The position numbers and the translations under genes are program-made. Positions 16,359-24,533 of a stretch of 64,000 nucleotides of DNA are shown in pieces. The DNA is from Corynebacterium zhongnanshanii (GTDB lineage: Bacteria > Actinomycetota > Actinomycetes > Mycobacteriales > Mycobacteriaceae), in NCBI RefSeq assembly GCF_014490575.1, contig NZ_CP061033.1, positions 62,001 to 126,000 on the forward strand, read 5' to 3'. Positions within the stretch are counted from its first letter, which is position 1. Every line of letters begins with the position of its first letter. The notes below the pieces were generated by a model that was not told the origin of the DNA, did no database searches, and was given only the letters and a program-made list of their open reading frames with translations.

Positions 16359-17402
16359 CTAAACCTGCGGCACCTCCAGCACGATCTTGCCCGTGACCTC
16401 GCCCGCGAGCAGCGCCTTGTGTGCCTCGGCGGCCTGCTGAACCGGCAGGACCCGGTCCACGTGCGTGCGGATCGTGCCGTCGGCCAGCAGCGGCCAGACG
16501 TTTTCGTAGGTGGCGCGCACGATGCGGGCCTTATCCTCCGGATCGCGGTAACGCAGCCCCGTGGCGCTGATGGTGCCGCGGGTAGCGAGCAGGCGTCCGA
16601 TGTTCAGCTCGCCCTTCACGCCGCCCTGCATGCCGATCGTGACGATGTGCCCGTCCGGCGCCAGGGCCTTGATGTTCGAGTCCAGGTACTTCGCGCCGAT
16701 GATGTCCAGGATCACATTCGCGCCGCCCTCCGCTGTCAGTACCTCGGCGAAGTCCTCTTCCTTGTAGTTTATGAGGATGTCCGCGCCATAGCGCGCGCAG
16801 GTATCGAGCTTGTTCTGCGAGCCCGCGGTCACGGCCACGCGCGCGCCGAGGGCTTTGGCGGTCTGGATGCCGAACAGGCCGATGCCTCCGCCGCCGCCGT
16901 GGAAGAGCACCAGGTCGCCCTTGTTGACGTGCGCGGTCATCATGATGTTGGACCACACGGTGGTGGCGACTTCCACCACGGAGGCGGCGTCCCGCAGCGA
17001 GTAGCCCTCGGGCAGCGGCATCAGCTGGCCGTGCGGGACCGTGACGTGTTGCGCGTACCCGCCGCCGGAGAGGAGGACCGCCACCTGGTCACCCGCCTGC
17101 CATGGTGATCCGTCCGGCCGTTGCGCGCCGTTGGGATCTTCAACGACGCCAGCAGCCTCCAACCCGATAGTGTTCGTAGTACCTTGCGGTGGTGGGTAGT
17201 GGCCGGCCGCTTGCAGCGTATCCGCCCGGTTCACGCCAGCGAAGTGAATCGCGACCAGGGCTTCGCCGTCTTTCGGGGTGGGCTTGGTGACGGGCTGCCA
17301 GGTGAGGGAGGAGGGGTCGTTGGTCTCCGTCTGCACGATGGCGTGGGAAGTGTTGTTGGTAGTGGGGGACGTGTTGTTGTGGGAAGCGTTGTCGTGAGTC
17401 AT
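16359..17402 (-). CDS. NAD(P)H:quinone oxidoreductase, zinc-independent MDR family (Rv3777-like)
   Basis: Medium-chain dehydrogenase/reductase that likely transfers electrons from NADPH to quinones. Motifs: VAIHFAGVNRADTLQAAGHY and PPPQGTTNTIGLEAAGVVE (quinone reductase PIG3-type), then the NADPH-binding HGGGGGIGLFGIQTAKALGARV. The zinc-ligand Cys and His of alcohol dehydrogenases are absent, as expected. ATG 17402 (MTHDNASHN) is chosen because the open frame upstream runs into tRNA-Ser; GGGTGGGAA precedes it. The first 25 residues are Asn/Thr/His-rich and unusual. Convergent with the aminotransferase-like gene. Assignment to the PIG3 subfamily is firm; the physiological quinone is unknown. 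Confidence 0.9.
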   Translation of the reverse strand: MTHDNASHNNTSPTTNNTSHAIVQTETNDPSSLTWQPVTKPTPKDGEALVAIHFAGVNRADTLQAAGHYPPPQGTTNTIGLEAAGVVEDPNGAQRPDGSPWQAGDQVAVLLSGGGYAQHVTVPHGQLMPLPEGYSLRDAASVVEVATTVWSNIMMTAHVNKGDLVLFHGGGGGIGLFGIQTAKALGARVAVTAGSQNKLDTCARYGADILINYKEEDFAEVLTAEGGANVILDIIGAKYLDSNIKALAPDGHIVTIGMQGGVKGELNIGRLLATRGTISATGLRYRDPEDKARIVRATYENVWPLLADGTIRTHVDRVLPVQQAAEAHKALLAGEVTGKIVLEVPQV

Positions 17403-17542
17403 GTTTCCCACCCTAGCTATTTTCGCCCGGGTGCTGTGGTTGTGGTTATGGGAAGCCAGTGTTGTAACATGGTGCCTGTTCACTACGTGAGGTTTTTCGC
17501 ATGTGCCGCCAGGTGGCGCGGGGAATCGAAGTGTGAATGCCT

Positions 17543-17630
17543 GGAAGTATGGCAGAGCGGCCGAATGCACTGGTCTTGAAAACCAGCGTCGTGAGAGCGA
17601 CCGGGGGTTCAAATCCCTCTACTTCCGCCA
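17543..17630 (+). tRNA. tRNA-Ser (anticodon UGA)
   Basis: A complete class II tRNA can be folded: acceptor GGAAGTA (17543-17549) pairs with TACTTCC (17620-17626), then discriminator G and an encoded CCA (17628-17630). The anticodon stem CTGGT/ACCAG encloses CTTGAAA, giving anticodon TGA. A long variable arm (GCGTCGTGAGAGCGAC) and a T-arm with GGTTCAAAT follow. The 3' end is the integration site of the element that begins at 17614, and the T-arm/acceptor sequence is restored by the repeat itself. Downstream CCCCAG...CTGGGG (17639-17662) can form a hairpin that may end transcription. Confidence 0.97.
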
Positions 17631-17662
17631 ATCACTTTCCCCAGTTCAGCGATGAGCTGGGG
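17614..17662. repeat. attL, left 49-bp direct repeat
   Basis: Identical to 24616-24664. The flanking bases differ by single mismatches (A17613 against G24615, A17663 against T24665), and matching resumes to 17684/24686. It covers the tRNA-Ser T-arm and acceptor end, CCA, and a downstream CCCCAG...CTGGGG hairpin, so integration leaves a functional tRNA. Confidence 0.92.
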
Positions 17663-17721
17663 ATTAGTTGTATCTGTGCAGGTGTAGGCACTGTTGTAGT
17701 ATATTCCATGCAAGACCATTC

Positions 17722-17762
17722 TGGTCAAAAAACACCCCCCGGTGGTCAAAAATTGGTCAAAA
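17722..17762 (+). promoter_or_regulatory. Left arm-type sites: three TGGTCAAAA repeats
   Basis: TGGTCAAAA occurs at 17722, 17743 and 17754, just inside attL and immediately upstream of the integrase gene. The same 9-mer occurs twice in the same orientation just inside attR (24534, 24545). Paired clusters next to both att sites are typical of arm-type integrase or excisionase binding sites. They may also let the integrase repress its own promoter. Function is inferred from position. Confidence 0.65.
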
Positions 17763-17807
17763 TAATCACGATGACCACAACCACCACCCCAGCAGAGAGC
17801 ACACAAC

Positions 17808-19046
17808 ATGGCCAGGAAACCTAACCTCAACAACTACCCAGGTGTAGACGCGTTCCCCAGCACACGTAAGGGAGCCAAAAAGGGTGAAGTGCGTTACCGA
17901 CAGCGGTACACAGGCGCGGACGGGAAACGGTATTGGAGCTTTCATGATTTTGCCCATGAAGCAGCAGCAGAGCGCGAAAAGCAGCTACAGGCGATCCGAG
18001 AGCATAGATGGGTACCACCGGAGGTGAGTAAGGCCGAAGCGCGCCGGGCGCAGGAAGCACAACAGCTCACAGTAGGCACGTGGGTAATGCAGTGGCTCGA
18101 TACCAAGCGGGGGAAAAGCAGGGAATCAACACTACAGACCTATGAGCGCACCATACGTAACCGGATAACAGAGGTGGAGGGCGCGCCGGGCGTGGCTAAG
18201 CTAGCCACTATCCCCCTGGCAGACCTTAAAAAACGTGACGTGTATGCGTGGTGGGATGAAATGGCCAAGGTGTTCCCCACCCCCACCACCAACCGTAATG
18301 CCTACATTCACCTGCGATCTGCATGTAATGAAGCCGTAGAGCGTGAAATTATGCCGTCTAACCCCGTGGATGTGAAAGCAGCGCGGGTGAAGCCCACACC
18401 AAAGGAAAAGGAACTACCCAAAACGGCGGACATGCAAGCGATCCTGGCAGCAACCCCAGAGCGCTACAAGCTAGCGGTTGTGCTGTTTCTGTTCATGGGG
18501 CTGCGGATTGGTGAAGCCCTGGGCTTGAAACGTAGTCAGATAGTCAATGAGGGCACACCCGACGCCCCGCAGTGGGTTGCGCAGGTGCGTGGCAATATCC
18601 AGGATGTGCAAGACGGAAAAGGGGCAACCCGCGCCGTGGAGCAGCCCCCAAAAACCAAAGCGGGTAGACGTGATGTGCCTATCTTCACAGAGTTCAATGA
18701 CGTCGTACAGGCGCACCTTGACAGCTTCACAGGCGCGCCGGGTGACTACCTGACTACCACCGGCAGGGGCAACCCCGTTAAAGCGACCTCGATGAGAAAC
18801 ATTCTTGCACGGGCTAAGGATCGTGCTGGGGTGACAGCCAAGATCACACCGCACTACGGCCGAAATTGGTTGATTACCCACCTTGCGCAGAATGGCGCTA
18901 CCCCTGCTGAGATTGGACAAGTGCTAGGGCAGACCGACCTTAAGACCATCACAGAGGTGTACATGAAGGTGAGCCCTGAGCACACTAGGACAGTGCTGGC
19001 AAAGGTGAGCGCGGAGCAGTTTGGCAGCGGTGGGGACGTTATCTAG
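17808..19046 (+). CDS. int: Tyrosine recombinase (phage-type integrase)
   Basis: A 412-residue site-specific recombinase that integrates the element into tRNA-Ser. The N-terminal part has an AP2-like arm-binding region (EVRYRQRYTGADGKRYWSF), followed by a SAM-like core-binding domain (VGTWVMQWLDTKRGKSRESTLQTYE). The catalytic domain has Arg in FMGLRIGEALGL, Lys near TKAGRRDVPI, His and Arg in TPHYGRNWLITHLAQNG, and the nucleophile Tyr in TITEVYMKV. The usual GH box reads LGQTDL, with Gln in place of His, a variation seen in other recombinases. ATG 17808 lies 146 bases inside attL; no strong ribosome site is visible. Confidence 0.95.
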   Translation: MARKPNLNNYPGVDAFPSTRKGAKKGEVRYRQRYTGADGKRYWSFHDFAHEAAAEREKQLQAIREHRWVPPEVSKAEARRAQEAQQLTVGTWVMQWLDTKRGKSRESTLQTYERTIRNRITEVEGAPGVAKLATIPLADLKKRDVYAWWDEMAKVFPTPTTNRNAYIHLRSACNEAVEREIMPSNPVDVKAARVKPTPKEKELPKTADMQAILAATPERYKLAVVLFLFMGLRIGEALGLKRSQIVNEGTPDAPQWVAQVRGNIQDVQDGKGATRAVEQPPKTKAGRRDVPIFTEFNDVVQAHLDSFTGAPGDYLTTTGRGNPVKATSMRNILARAKDRAGVTAKITPHYGRNWLITHLAQNGATPAEIGQVLGQTDLKTITEVYMKVSPEHTRTVLAKVSAEQFGSGGDVI

Positions 19047-19070
19047 ATGAGAAAGAAAGGGGCATAGTCC

Positions 19071-19877
19071 ATGAGTGTCGCTATCCCTGAGGGTGCAGGC
19101 TGGAATATTTATGCGCGCCGGGATCAGATACCCCCCACGCGCGTTGCAGTCGATGGAGAAAGTGAGTGGATGGAGTGGCCAGGCCTCGATGAGCTACGCG
19201 AAACCTGGGCACGGGTAGCTACCCACCTCGATAAGGGTGAAGGCTACTACCCCGGCTGTTCCGACCCCTTACCTGGTTTTGAGGTTCCCCCGGGTGAGTA
19301 CAGGTGGATAAGGGTTATCAATGACCGCACCGGCAAGGTGATCGTGACACTGTATGTGCACTTTGCTAAGAGCACCCCACGGCGTGAGTTTTGGCACTTT
19401 CCGGAAACACTGTTTGCTGTCCATTCACATGCAGGGCACGCGCCTAACCCTATGGACTATGAGCCTGATATGCGCGCCTATGTGAACTTTGGTGCCATTC
19501 GATATGGGCAATACCCCCAGCAGGATCCCGTGGAGTATGAGCATGGCGTGTGGGAACGGCCTGGCATAGACGTCCCTAAGCAGGATCCGCTAGTGGAGTA
19601 TGTGAAGCTCACAGCCAACCGGGCAAAGAGGGATACAAACATGGATGAACCCGGCGCGTTGAAGGATCCGACTGGCAGTAAGGCCAAGGGCATGCGTCCG
19701 ATTGGTGGTGTTCAGTTGCAGTCGATCATTGACGTGTGGCAGTTCCCCCATTGGAAAGTGAGCACAGGCAAACTATTGCCAGCGCTTATTGCCATACGGC
19801 GCGCCGGGCAGCAGCGGGTTACGTTATCGACCTTGCAGAAAGTTGTGGAGGGGCAGGCCAGACGAAATAGACGATAA
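19071..19877 (+). CDS. Element-encoded hypothetical protein
   Basis: A 268-residue soluble protein 24 bases after the integrase, with AAAGGGG before ATG 19071. I recognise no family. The first 150 residues are rich in Trp, Tyr and Pro with several aromatic strands (YRWIRVINDRTGKVIVTLYVHF, split here by a loop; REFWHFPETLFAVHSHAGH). The middle is acidic, and the C-terminus is basic and helical (LLPALIAIRRAGQQRVTLS, then QARRNRR), compatible with nucleic-acid binding. There are no Cys clusters and no membrane segments. It may be a replication, immunity or helper-interference protein of the element, but nothing in the sequence tells which. Confidence 0.7.
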   Translation: MSVAIPEGAGWNIYARRDQIPPTRVAVDGESEWMEWPGLDELRETWARVATHLDKGEGYYPGCSDPLPGFEVPPGEYRWIRVINDRTGKVIVTLYVHFAKSTPRREFWHFPETLFAVHSHAGHAPNPMDYEPDMRAYVNFGAIRYGQYPQQDPVEYEHGVWERPGIDVPKQDPLVEYVKLTANRAKRDTNMDEPGALKDPTGSKAKGMRPIGGVQLQSIIDVWQFPHWKVSTGKLLPALIAIRRAGQQRVTLSTLQKVVEGQARRNRR

Positions 19878-20039
19878 CGGCAATGCCGTCTCGATTGCCC
19901 CCATTCGTGCTATTGTGGACAGTAAAGGCAATTCTAAGTGAGCCTGGCTAGGGAAAAAGTCCCTAGTGCGCTACTCCCCAGCCCCTAGCCGGGTTGGGGG
20001 CGTAAGCGCGCCTAGTCGCTTAGAAACTGAGGTAACGCC
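19878..20039. promoter_or_regulatory. Probable regulatory gap before the Xis/replication gene run
   Basis: A 162-base gap that holds two hairpins: CTAGGGA-AAAAG-TCCCTAG-like (19949-19967) and a C/G-rich stem CCCCAGCCCCTAGCCGGGTTGGGG. Opening sequence ACGGCAATGCCGT (19875-19887) is also a short palindrome. It separates the integrase/unknown pair from the Xis-like gene, so it is the likely place for the promoter and operator of the replication operon. I could not assign convincing -35/-10 boxes. Confidence 0.4.
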
Positions 20040-20246
20040 ATGAGCGTATCCAGGCCAATCCCAGACGGCTTACTAAGTGCAGCAGAGTTTTATGAGCGTT
20101 GGGGAATTGGGGCAAAAACTCTACAACGCCACGCAGCCAAGGGAACTATCACCGCATGGCGATTTGGATACCGCACCGTAAGGTATGACCCACAGGAGTT
20201 TTTCGACAATGTAGCCACCACCAATAAAGATTGGGAGGTGGCATAA
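20040..20246 (+). CDS. Excisionase-like / AlpA-like HTH DNA-binding protein
   Basis: A 68-residue protein with a winged-helix arrangement typical of MerR/Xis-type regulators: LLSAAEFYERWGIGAKTLQRH (helix-turn-helix, about residues 11-31; split by the turn GIGAK) followed by the wing ITAWRFGYRTVRYDPQEFF. Proteins of this size and layout act as recombination directionality factors or operon regulators in integrative elements. ATG 20040 follows TGAGGTAACGCC. Its stop overlaps the next start by one base (TAATG). First gene of a tightly packed run through 22501. Confidence 0.75.
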   Translation: MSVSRPIPDGLLSAAEFYERWGIGAKTLQRHAAKGTITAWRFGYRTVRYDPQEFFDNVATTNKDWEVA

Positions 20247-20548
20247 TGCGCGCTCTCCGCACCACACACGCCGATTGGCTCATCTACCTATCAACATGGT
20301 GCACAGCCACATGCACCCACATAAGCGACGTGGCAGACCACCCCAGCCGGGTGCAAGCCCTCGCAGCGGAAATGACAGACACCATTGCCATCATCGCCCG
20401 GCGCGCCGGGCTACCCGGCAACCCTACCCACTACAGCAACGGCACAGCCCTACACACCCCGGGTGCATACACGTGGCTGAATGATCCTGAGTACCCCGGC
20501 GCGCCCGCCCGTATTGCAAAGCGGGGTGAGCAATGCCTAGGCAATTGA
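20246..20548 (+). CDS. Small element protein of unknown function
   Basis: A 100-residue protein (MRALRTTHADWLIYLSTWC...). The start ATG 20246 overlaps the preceding stop, and GGGAGGTGG lies just upstream. Helical N-terminal half with two Cys (TWCTATCTH), then IIARRAGLPGNPTHYSNG and a Tyr/Pro-rich end. It overlaps the next gene by 16 bases. No recognised domain. The packing within the operon argues for a real gene, possibly an accessory replication or regulatory factor. Confidence 0.6.
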   Translation: MRALRTTHADWLIYLSTWCTATCTHISDVADHPSRVQALAAEMTDTIAIIARRAGLPGNPTHYSNGTALHTPGAYTWLNDPEYPGAPARIAKRGEQCLGN

Positions 20549-21165
20549 AAAACCCCCAGGCGCACAACCCGGGGGATGAAGCAGCGACCAGCAGCGCTCT
20601 CACAGGCCAGGATAGCAGCACCTTTGGACACACTGTGCTTGATCCTGAGTTAGCCGTGTTGCGCTGTCTACTGGCATGCCCTGCACAATCTGTGCACAAC
20701 CTCATTCAAGACAGCGGTCTAGTGGCGCATGATTTTTACCCTGAACCCCGGCGTGAGTTATTCACTGCCATCATGGAGCATGTACACGCCACTATCGACA
20801 GCGGGCATGGTTCCGATCATGTGGACGCGGTGCAGATCATGGACACAGCAGCCCCTAAAGCAGCCGAGCTGCTAACCCTACTGGCAACCCCCAGTGAGTT
20901 TGGGGGGACTATCGACAGTCCGCATACGCTTCACAGGCGCATAGACGTGCTCAAAAAACGGCGGGCATGCCGTGGTGCGGAATCACTGGGCAGCGCGCTA
21001 CAGCGGGCAGCAGGGCAGGGAATAGAGGAAATAGCCCATGTTCTAGAGCAAGCCGGATGGCTTAGGCAGCTCATTGAACGTGCCACAACCACCCCGGGGC
21101 ACGCCGCGCCGGGCAGTAGTCAAGCAACCGACAGCAGTAAGGATGGGCACAGCAGTGGCAAATGA
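20533..21165 (+). CDS. DnaB N-terminal-domain-like protein
   Basis: A 210-residue protein resembling the primase-interacting N-terminal domain of replicative helicase DnaB: VLDPELAVLRCLLACPAQ, LVAHDFYPEPRRELFTAIMEH and HVDAVQIMD match the layout of DnaB N-domains (LLxxP, DFYxxxHRxIF, VDxVTL). A helical region with KKRRACRGAESLG follows. There is no ATPase domain; that activity may come from the next gene, which it overlaps. The N- and C-terminal tails are Ser/Gly/His-rich. Suggested role: loading or primase contact for element replication (inference). Confidence 0.65.
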   Translation: MPRQLKNPQAHNPGDEAATSSALTGQDSSTFGHTVLDPELAVLRCLLACPAQSVHNLIQDSGLVAHDFYPEPRRELFTAIMEHVHATIDSGHGSDHVDAVQIMDTAAPKAAELLTLLATPSEFGGTIDSPHTLHRRIDVLKKRRACRGAESLGSALQRAAGQGIEEIAHVLEQAGWLRQLIERATTTPGHAAPGSSQATDSSKDGHSSGK

Positions 21166-22501
21166 ACATGAATATGTGAAGGTCAATGATGTTTTTGGGG
21201 CGCGTAAGTCCCTACAGGTCATACGTGACCGGGCACGTGCAACCCGGCGCTTGTCCCCCTGGGCAGTCTTAGGGGCGTGTATCGCCTATGTGCTGGCAGC
21301 AACCCCGCCTGAACTAACCACACCCGCCCCGCCCGGCGCGCCTAGTGCCAGGGGTGGCAGCTTGAATATGTACATTGCGCTAGTGGGTAGGTCTGGTGCT
21401 GGCAAAGGTGAAGCTGTCAAGGCAGCGATAGACGCCCTACGGATTACCGATAGCGAAGGCCACCCCGTGTGTATTCAAGATCACTACCCGCAGGGCGTGC
21501 AGCTAGAGCAGGTGCAACATATCGCCAATATTCACCCGGGGACAGGTGAGGGGCTCATTAGTGTGTTTCTACCGCCTGAGGATCCAGCACAGCCCCGCGT
21601 ATCGCGTGGGATCCTCATGGTCGATGAGATCACCGAGCTCATAGGGCAGACAAACCGCCGGGGGTCTGTCACCGTCCCTAAACTACTGTCGCTATGGTCT
21701 GGTGCAGCCACGGGCAACACTAATGCGTCCGCAGACACTAGCCGGTCGCTGGCAGCGGGTAGCTACCGCCTTACCTGCATTGCCAATGTTCAGCCAAGCA
21801 ACAGCTACGGTCTGCTACAGCATGACGGCAGCGGGCTACCGCAGCGGTTTGCGTGGTTTGACTGTGAGGATCCCGAAACGCCTGAGGTGAAGCCGGTAGC
21901 GCCCCCACCGCTTGATGTGAAGGTGCCTGATCGTAATGACCAAGCCAGGGCTGTCACCGTCCCCCCGGCATATTGGAATGAGGATGATACAGAGCGCTAC
22001 AACAAAGCGCGGGGTGCCCACAGCCATGAATGGGATTCACACCGGCTGTTTGCGTGTCTCAAACTGGCTGTAGCTCTATCTCTCATCGACGGGCGCACGG
22101 GCGATGTGAATGAGCAGGATTGGCACCTTGCTAAAAAGATATGGCAGCACTCATCATATGTGCGTTATAAAAGCTGGGAGGCAGCGCAGCGCCGGAAACA
22201 CGAAAAAGCAATGAGCGACGAAAAGGAAAAGGACGCGGTACTTCATGATGAATATAAGGCGCGGGTGCTTGACATATTGAAACACTACCCGGCTAATTGT
22301 AGAAAGAGTGCAGGGGAATATATGAGCACATTCGATATTAAGCGTGGCCTTACTACCAAGCAACGGCAGTACGGAGCGCAGGACTTAGTGGCAGAGCTTG
22401 CAGCGGAGGGGAAGGTGCTAGAGACTACCGAGTGTCGCACCGACAGGCATGGCAGACAGTTCCCAGTGACCGTGTACCTACACCCTGACTACGCACAGTA
22501 G
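21143..22501 (+). CDS. DUF3987-like P-loop replication protein
   Basis: A predicted ATPase of about 452 residues, related to the DUF3987/primase-helicase proteins common in phages and satellites. Walker A is LVGRSGAGKGEAVKAA; Walker B is GILMVDEITELIG; a sensor-like RLTCIANVQPSN follows. C-terminal part is helical with a winged-helix-like end (KSAGEYMSTFDIKRGLTTKQ). Start uncertain: ATG 21143 or GTG 21155 (AAGGA upstream); an earlier GTG-type start at 21074 would lie deep in the previous gene. It overlaps the DnaB-N-like gene, and the large inverted repeat begins four bases after its stop, suiting an initiator/helicase with a nearby origin. Confidence 0.75.
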   Translation: MGTAVANEHEYVKVNDVFGARKSLQVIRDRARATRRLSPWAVLGACIAYVLAATPPELTTPAPPGAPSARGGSLNMYIALVGRSGAGKGEAVKAAIDALRITDSEGHPVCIQDHYPQGVQLEQVQHIANIHPGTGEGLISVFLPPEDPAQPRVSRGILMVDEITELIGQTNRRGSVTVPKLLSLWSGAATGNTNASADTSRSLAAGSYRLTCIANVQPSNSYGLLQHDGSGLPQRFAWFDCEDPETPEVKPVAPPPLDVKVPDRNDQARAVTVPPAYWNEDDTERYNKARGAHSHEWDSHRLFACLKLAVALSLIDGRTGDVNEQDWHLAKKIWQHSSYVRYKSWEAAQRRKHEKAMSDEKEKDAVLHDEYKARVLDILKHYPANCRKSAGEYMSTFDIKRGLTTKQRQYGAQDLVAELAAEGKVLETTECRTDRHGRQFPVTVYLHPDYAQ

Positions 22502-22504
22502 GTG

Positions 22505-22705
22505 TTTTTTGCACTGCCACCACTGCCACCATGACACCATGCAGGTCAAAGCATGTTTTTAGTGCCACCACCTACCGACACCACTGCCACCACCACCGCC
22601 GGAAAACAGCCCCGTGGTGGCAATGGTGGCAATCATTGGTGGCAGTGAAAACCACCCGTGACCTGCATGGTGTCAATGGTGTCAATGGTGGCAGTGCAAT
22701 AAAAA
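22505..22705. repeat. 200-bp inverted repeat with eight GGTGGCA iterons; candidate replication origin
   Basis: The left arm contains TGCCACC at 22515, 22524, 22563 and 22585. The right arm contains the complement GGTGGCA at 22616, 22625, 22638 and 22687: four copies in each orientation around a centre near 22600. The outer arms also pair through GACACCATGCAGGTCA (left) and TGACCTGCATGGTGTC (right), ending in T-run and A-run. Placed directly behind replication-type genes, it looks like an iteron origin. A strong RNA hairpin acting as terminator or regulatory RNA is the alternative. Confidence 0.7.
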
Positions 22706-23111
22706 GTGACACCACCCCAAAGCAGCTACCGTAGTAGTGCTACCGCGCCGGGTGCAGTGCTACCCGGCAACCCCACCCCGGCTATCATGACCCCCGCCAC
22801 ATGAAGGATCCCCCATGCGATCCACCACCCCAGGGCAGCAACCCACACCCACCGGCACACCGGGCGGTGTAGTCGCTTAATTGCATAGCCATAAAGGGTA
22901 TTGCAGGCCGTGGAATATCACAGCTCGATAAAGCCCGTATTATCGCGCCGGGCGATAAACCCCCGGTAATTCCGTAGCAGAGAAATAAACCGCCGTGGCG
23001 CATGTATAAGCCACAAAGAAAGCAGCCGAGCCACAGCAACCACCACCGAATAAAGCAGGGCATAACCCACAACCCCGCCTGACCTACCGAGCCCACAGCC
23101 CGGCGCGACAG

Positions 23112-23153
23112 GCGCCCCTCGATGATCCCTAGGGCATCGCGTATCGCGACCCC
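23112..23153. repeat. Element repeat unit A, copy 1
   Basis: Runs from GGCGCCCCTCGATG to GGCATCGCGTATCGCGACCCC (the last 21 bases at 23133-23153). Copy 2 at 23474-23516 has the same 21-base end and nearly the same beginning. The unit contains TCGCG-TAT-CGCGA, a short inverted repeat that could be a protein-binding site. Confidence 0.7.
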
Positions 23154-23473
23154 CTAGCGCCTCCACAGCAGGCCAGCAGGACAGCACAGACAGTCAAGCA
23201 GCACAACCCTTGCCAAGCTCGATGAGATGAGACACAGCCGGGCTACCCCACCGCCCGGCGCGCCCCCGCGTCCCCCGCCCCGCCCGGCGCGGGTATGGCA
23301 ACAGGTACAGCAGCAAAGCACTTGCAAGCTCGATGAGGTAGACAACATGGCAAGATCAACCAAACATGCTCATGTGCCCCGAAACCGCGCTGTGAAGCCC
23401 GCAGGCGCCATAAACCACCGAGCTACTAGCTACACAGCCCCGGTGCCCCTATGAAGCCCACAGCGATAATGAG

Positions 23474-23516
23474 GGCGCCCCTGATGGCCACTCATGGCAT
23501 CGCGTATCGCGACCCC
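23474..23516. repeat. Element repeat unit A, copy 2
   Basis: Direct repeat of 23112-23153, about 360 bases downstream. The final 21 bases (23496-23516) are identical. The centre differs, which points to conservation of the ends and not just recent duplication. Confidence 0.7.
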
Positions 23517-24093
23517 ACCGCGCCGGGATAACCACCCACCGCGCCGGGCGTCCCTCGATGAGGTGGCAGACCACCACCCCACAACCGTCACATGACAAAA
23601 GTGTGCGGATACTATCCGGATCAGCTCCCCCGGCCTCGATGACTACACCACCGCCGGGGCAATAGCAGGCCACACGCCGGGTAGGGGGGATGACCCCCAG
23701 GCTGTCCAGCCCGCGCCCCGGAGGGCATTGTGGCTAAGGGTATGTACGAGTCTGGGGATTTTGGATGATAGGTGAGGTGAAGCAGACTGTTGTGGGCTTA
23801 CGTGGCCAGTTGTAGACAGGGGCAGCTCGATAGAGAGAGGGAAAATGTCACATGTGGGGACATGAAGGTGGTGGCGTATCGACACCCCCCCCTGCAATGA
23901 AGGCCGGTAGCAGACATGAGGGCACCCGCCCGGCGCGATGTAAGGCCGTCTAAGGCGTTGAACACCGCCTAGGCATACCGCGGGCTACCTGCAAACCGGT
24001 CTGTCAGCTGGGAGGTGAAGGGTACTCACTGTGTGCGTACCCTTTTATCTGATACGCATAGTGTGCGTAGCAGCCCCGCGTAGTGCGCCGGGC

Positions 24094-24510
24094 TTATCGT
24101 GGTGGCAACTTATCCATTTCTTTGATCGTGCCCTTGATTTTGTAGTCACGTGATCCGATCATTTCGGCTTCGCAGGCCAGCATGGTGTGGCAGAGTGGGC
24201 AGAGCGTGAGCGGGCGCCGGTTGAATGTCCATTGTGGGATGGCCTCGATGAGCGTGTGCAGGATGATCCCGCGGTTATCTACCTTAAGCCGGGCGCCTAT
24301 GTCATTTCGGTAGTTCCAGCCCGTGATGTAGTAGGCATTGCCCCGTGTGAGGTCACCGCAGTATGCACGCCCTTGATGGGGTGTGACACATAGGTGTGCG
24401 ATTGGGTTGCTGAGGTCTGTTCCGTCGATGTGGATGGCCTGGATTCGCACCGTGTTTCGTATGCCGTTGTATGTGTCTGGTTGATCCTGGGGAGGTAGCT
24501 CGATGGCCAT
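24094..24510 (-). CDS. Element-encoded hypothetical protein with a CxxC zinc-binding motif
   Basis: A 138-residue protein on the reverse strand beside attR. I choose ATG 24510 (MAIELPPQDQPDTYNG, AGGA upstream); the frame continues back through the att repeat but that part is tRNA-derived. The body includes IQAIHIDGTDLSNPIAHLC, GRAYCGDLTRGNAYYITGW and NRGIILHTLIEAIPQW, then LTLCPLCHTMLACEAEM, with a CxxC pair and a further Cys. The metal site could be part of a nuclease or a DNA-binding zinc ribbon. No family recognised. Genes at the att boundary of such elements are often cargo, which makes this a candidate accessory function. Confidence 0.55.
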   Translation of the reverse strand: MAIELPPQDQPDTYNGIRNTVRIQAIHIDGTDLSNPIAHLCVTPHQGRAYCGDLTRGNAYYITGWNYRNDIGARLKVDNRGIILHTLIEAIPQWTFNRRPLTLCPLCHTMLACEAEMIGSRDYKIKGTIKEMDKLPPR

Positions 24511-24533
24511 GAGGTTGTGGATTCCTTTCGGAT

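Larger units (their letters stand above)
22741..24093. other. Repeat-rich stretch without supported genes inside the element
   Basis: About 1.35 kb with no frame I would call a gene: the open frames present lack ribosome sites and have repetitive Arg/Pro/Gly composition. It holds nine of the element's GCGCCGGG/CCCGGCGC motifs, several CTCGATGA strings (for example 23219, 23330, 23552, 23634) and a duplicated 43-bp unit. Such density suggests cis-acting DNA such as replication, partition or packaging sites. A 35-codon frame from ATG 23347 (MARSTKHAHVPRNR) is possible but weak. Confidence 0.55.

Noticed and set aside
17403..17612. N-terminal extension of the quinone oxidoreductase
   Set aside because: It would read through tRNA-Ser on the opposite strand and has no conserved residues.
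22501..24093. CRISPR array in the repeat-rich part of the element
   Set aside because: The repeats are short and irregularly spaced, have both orientations and lack uniform spacers; no cas genes are present.
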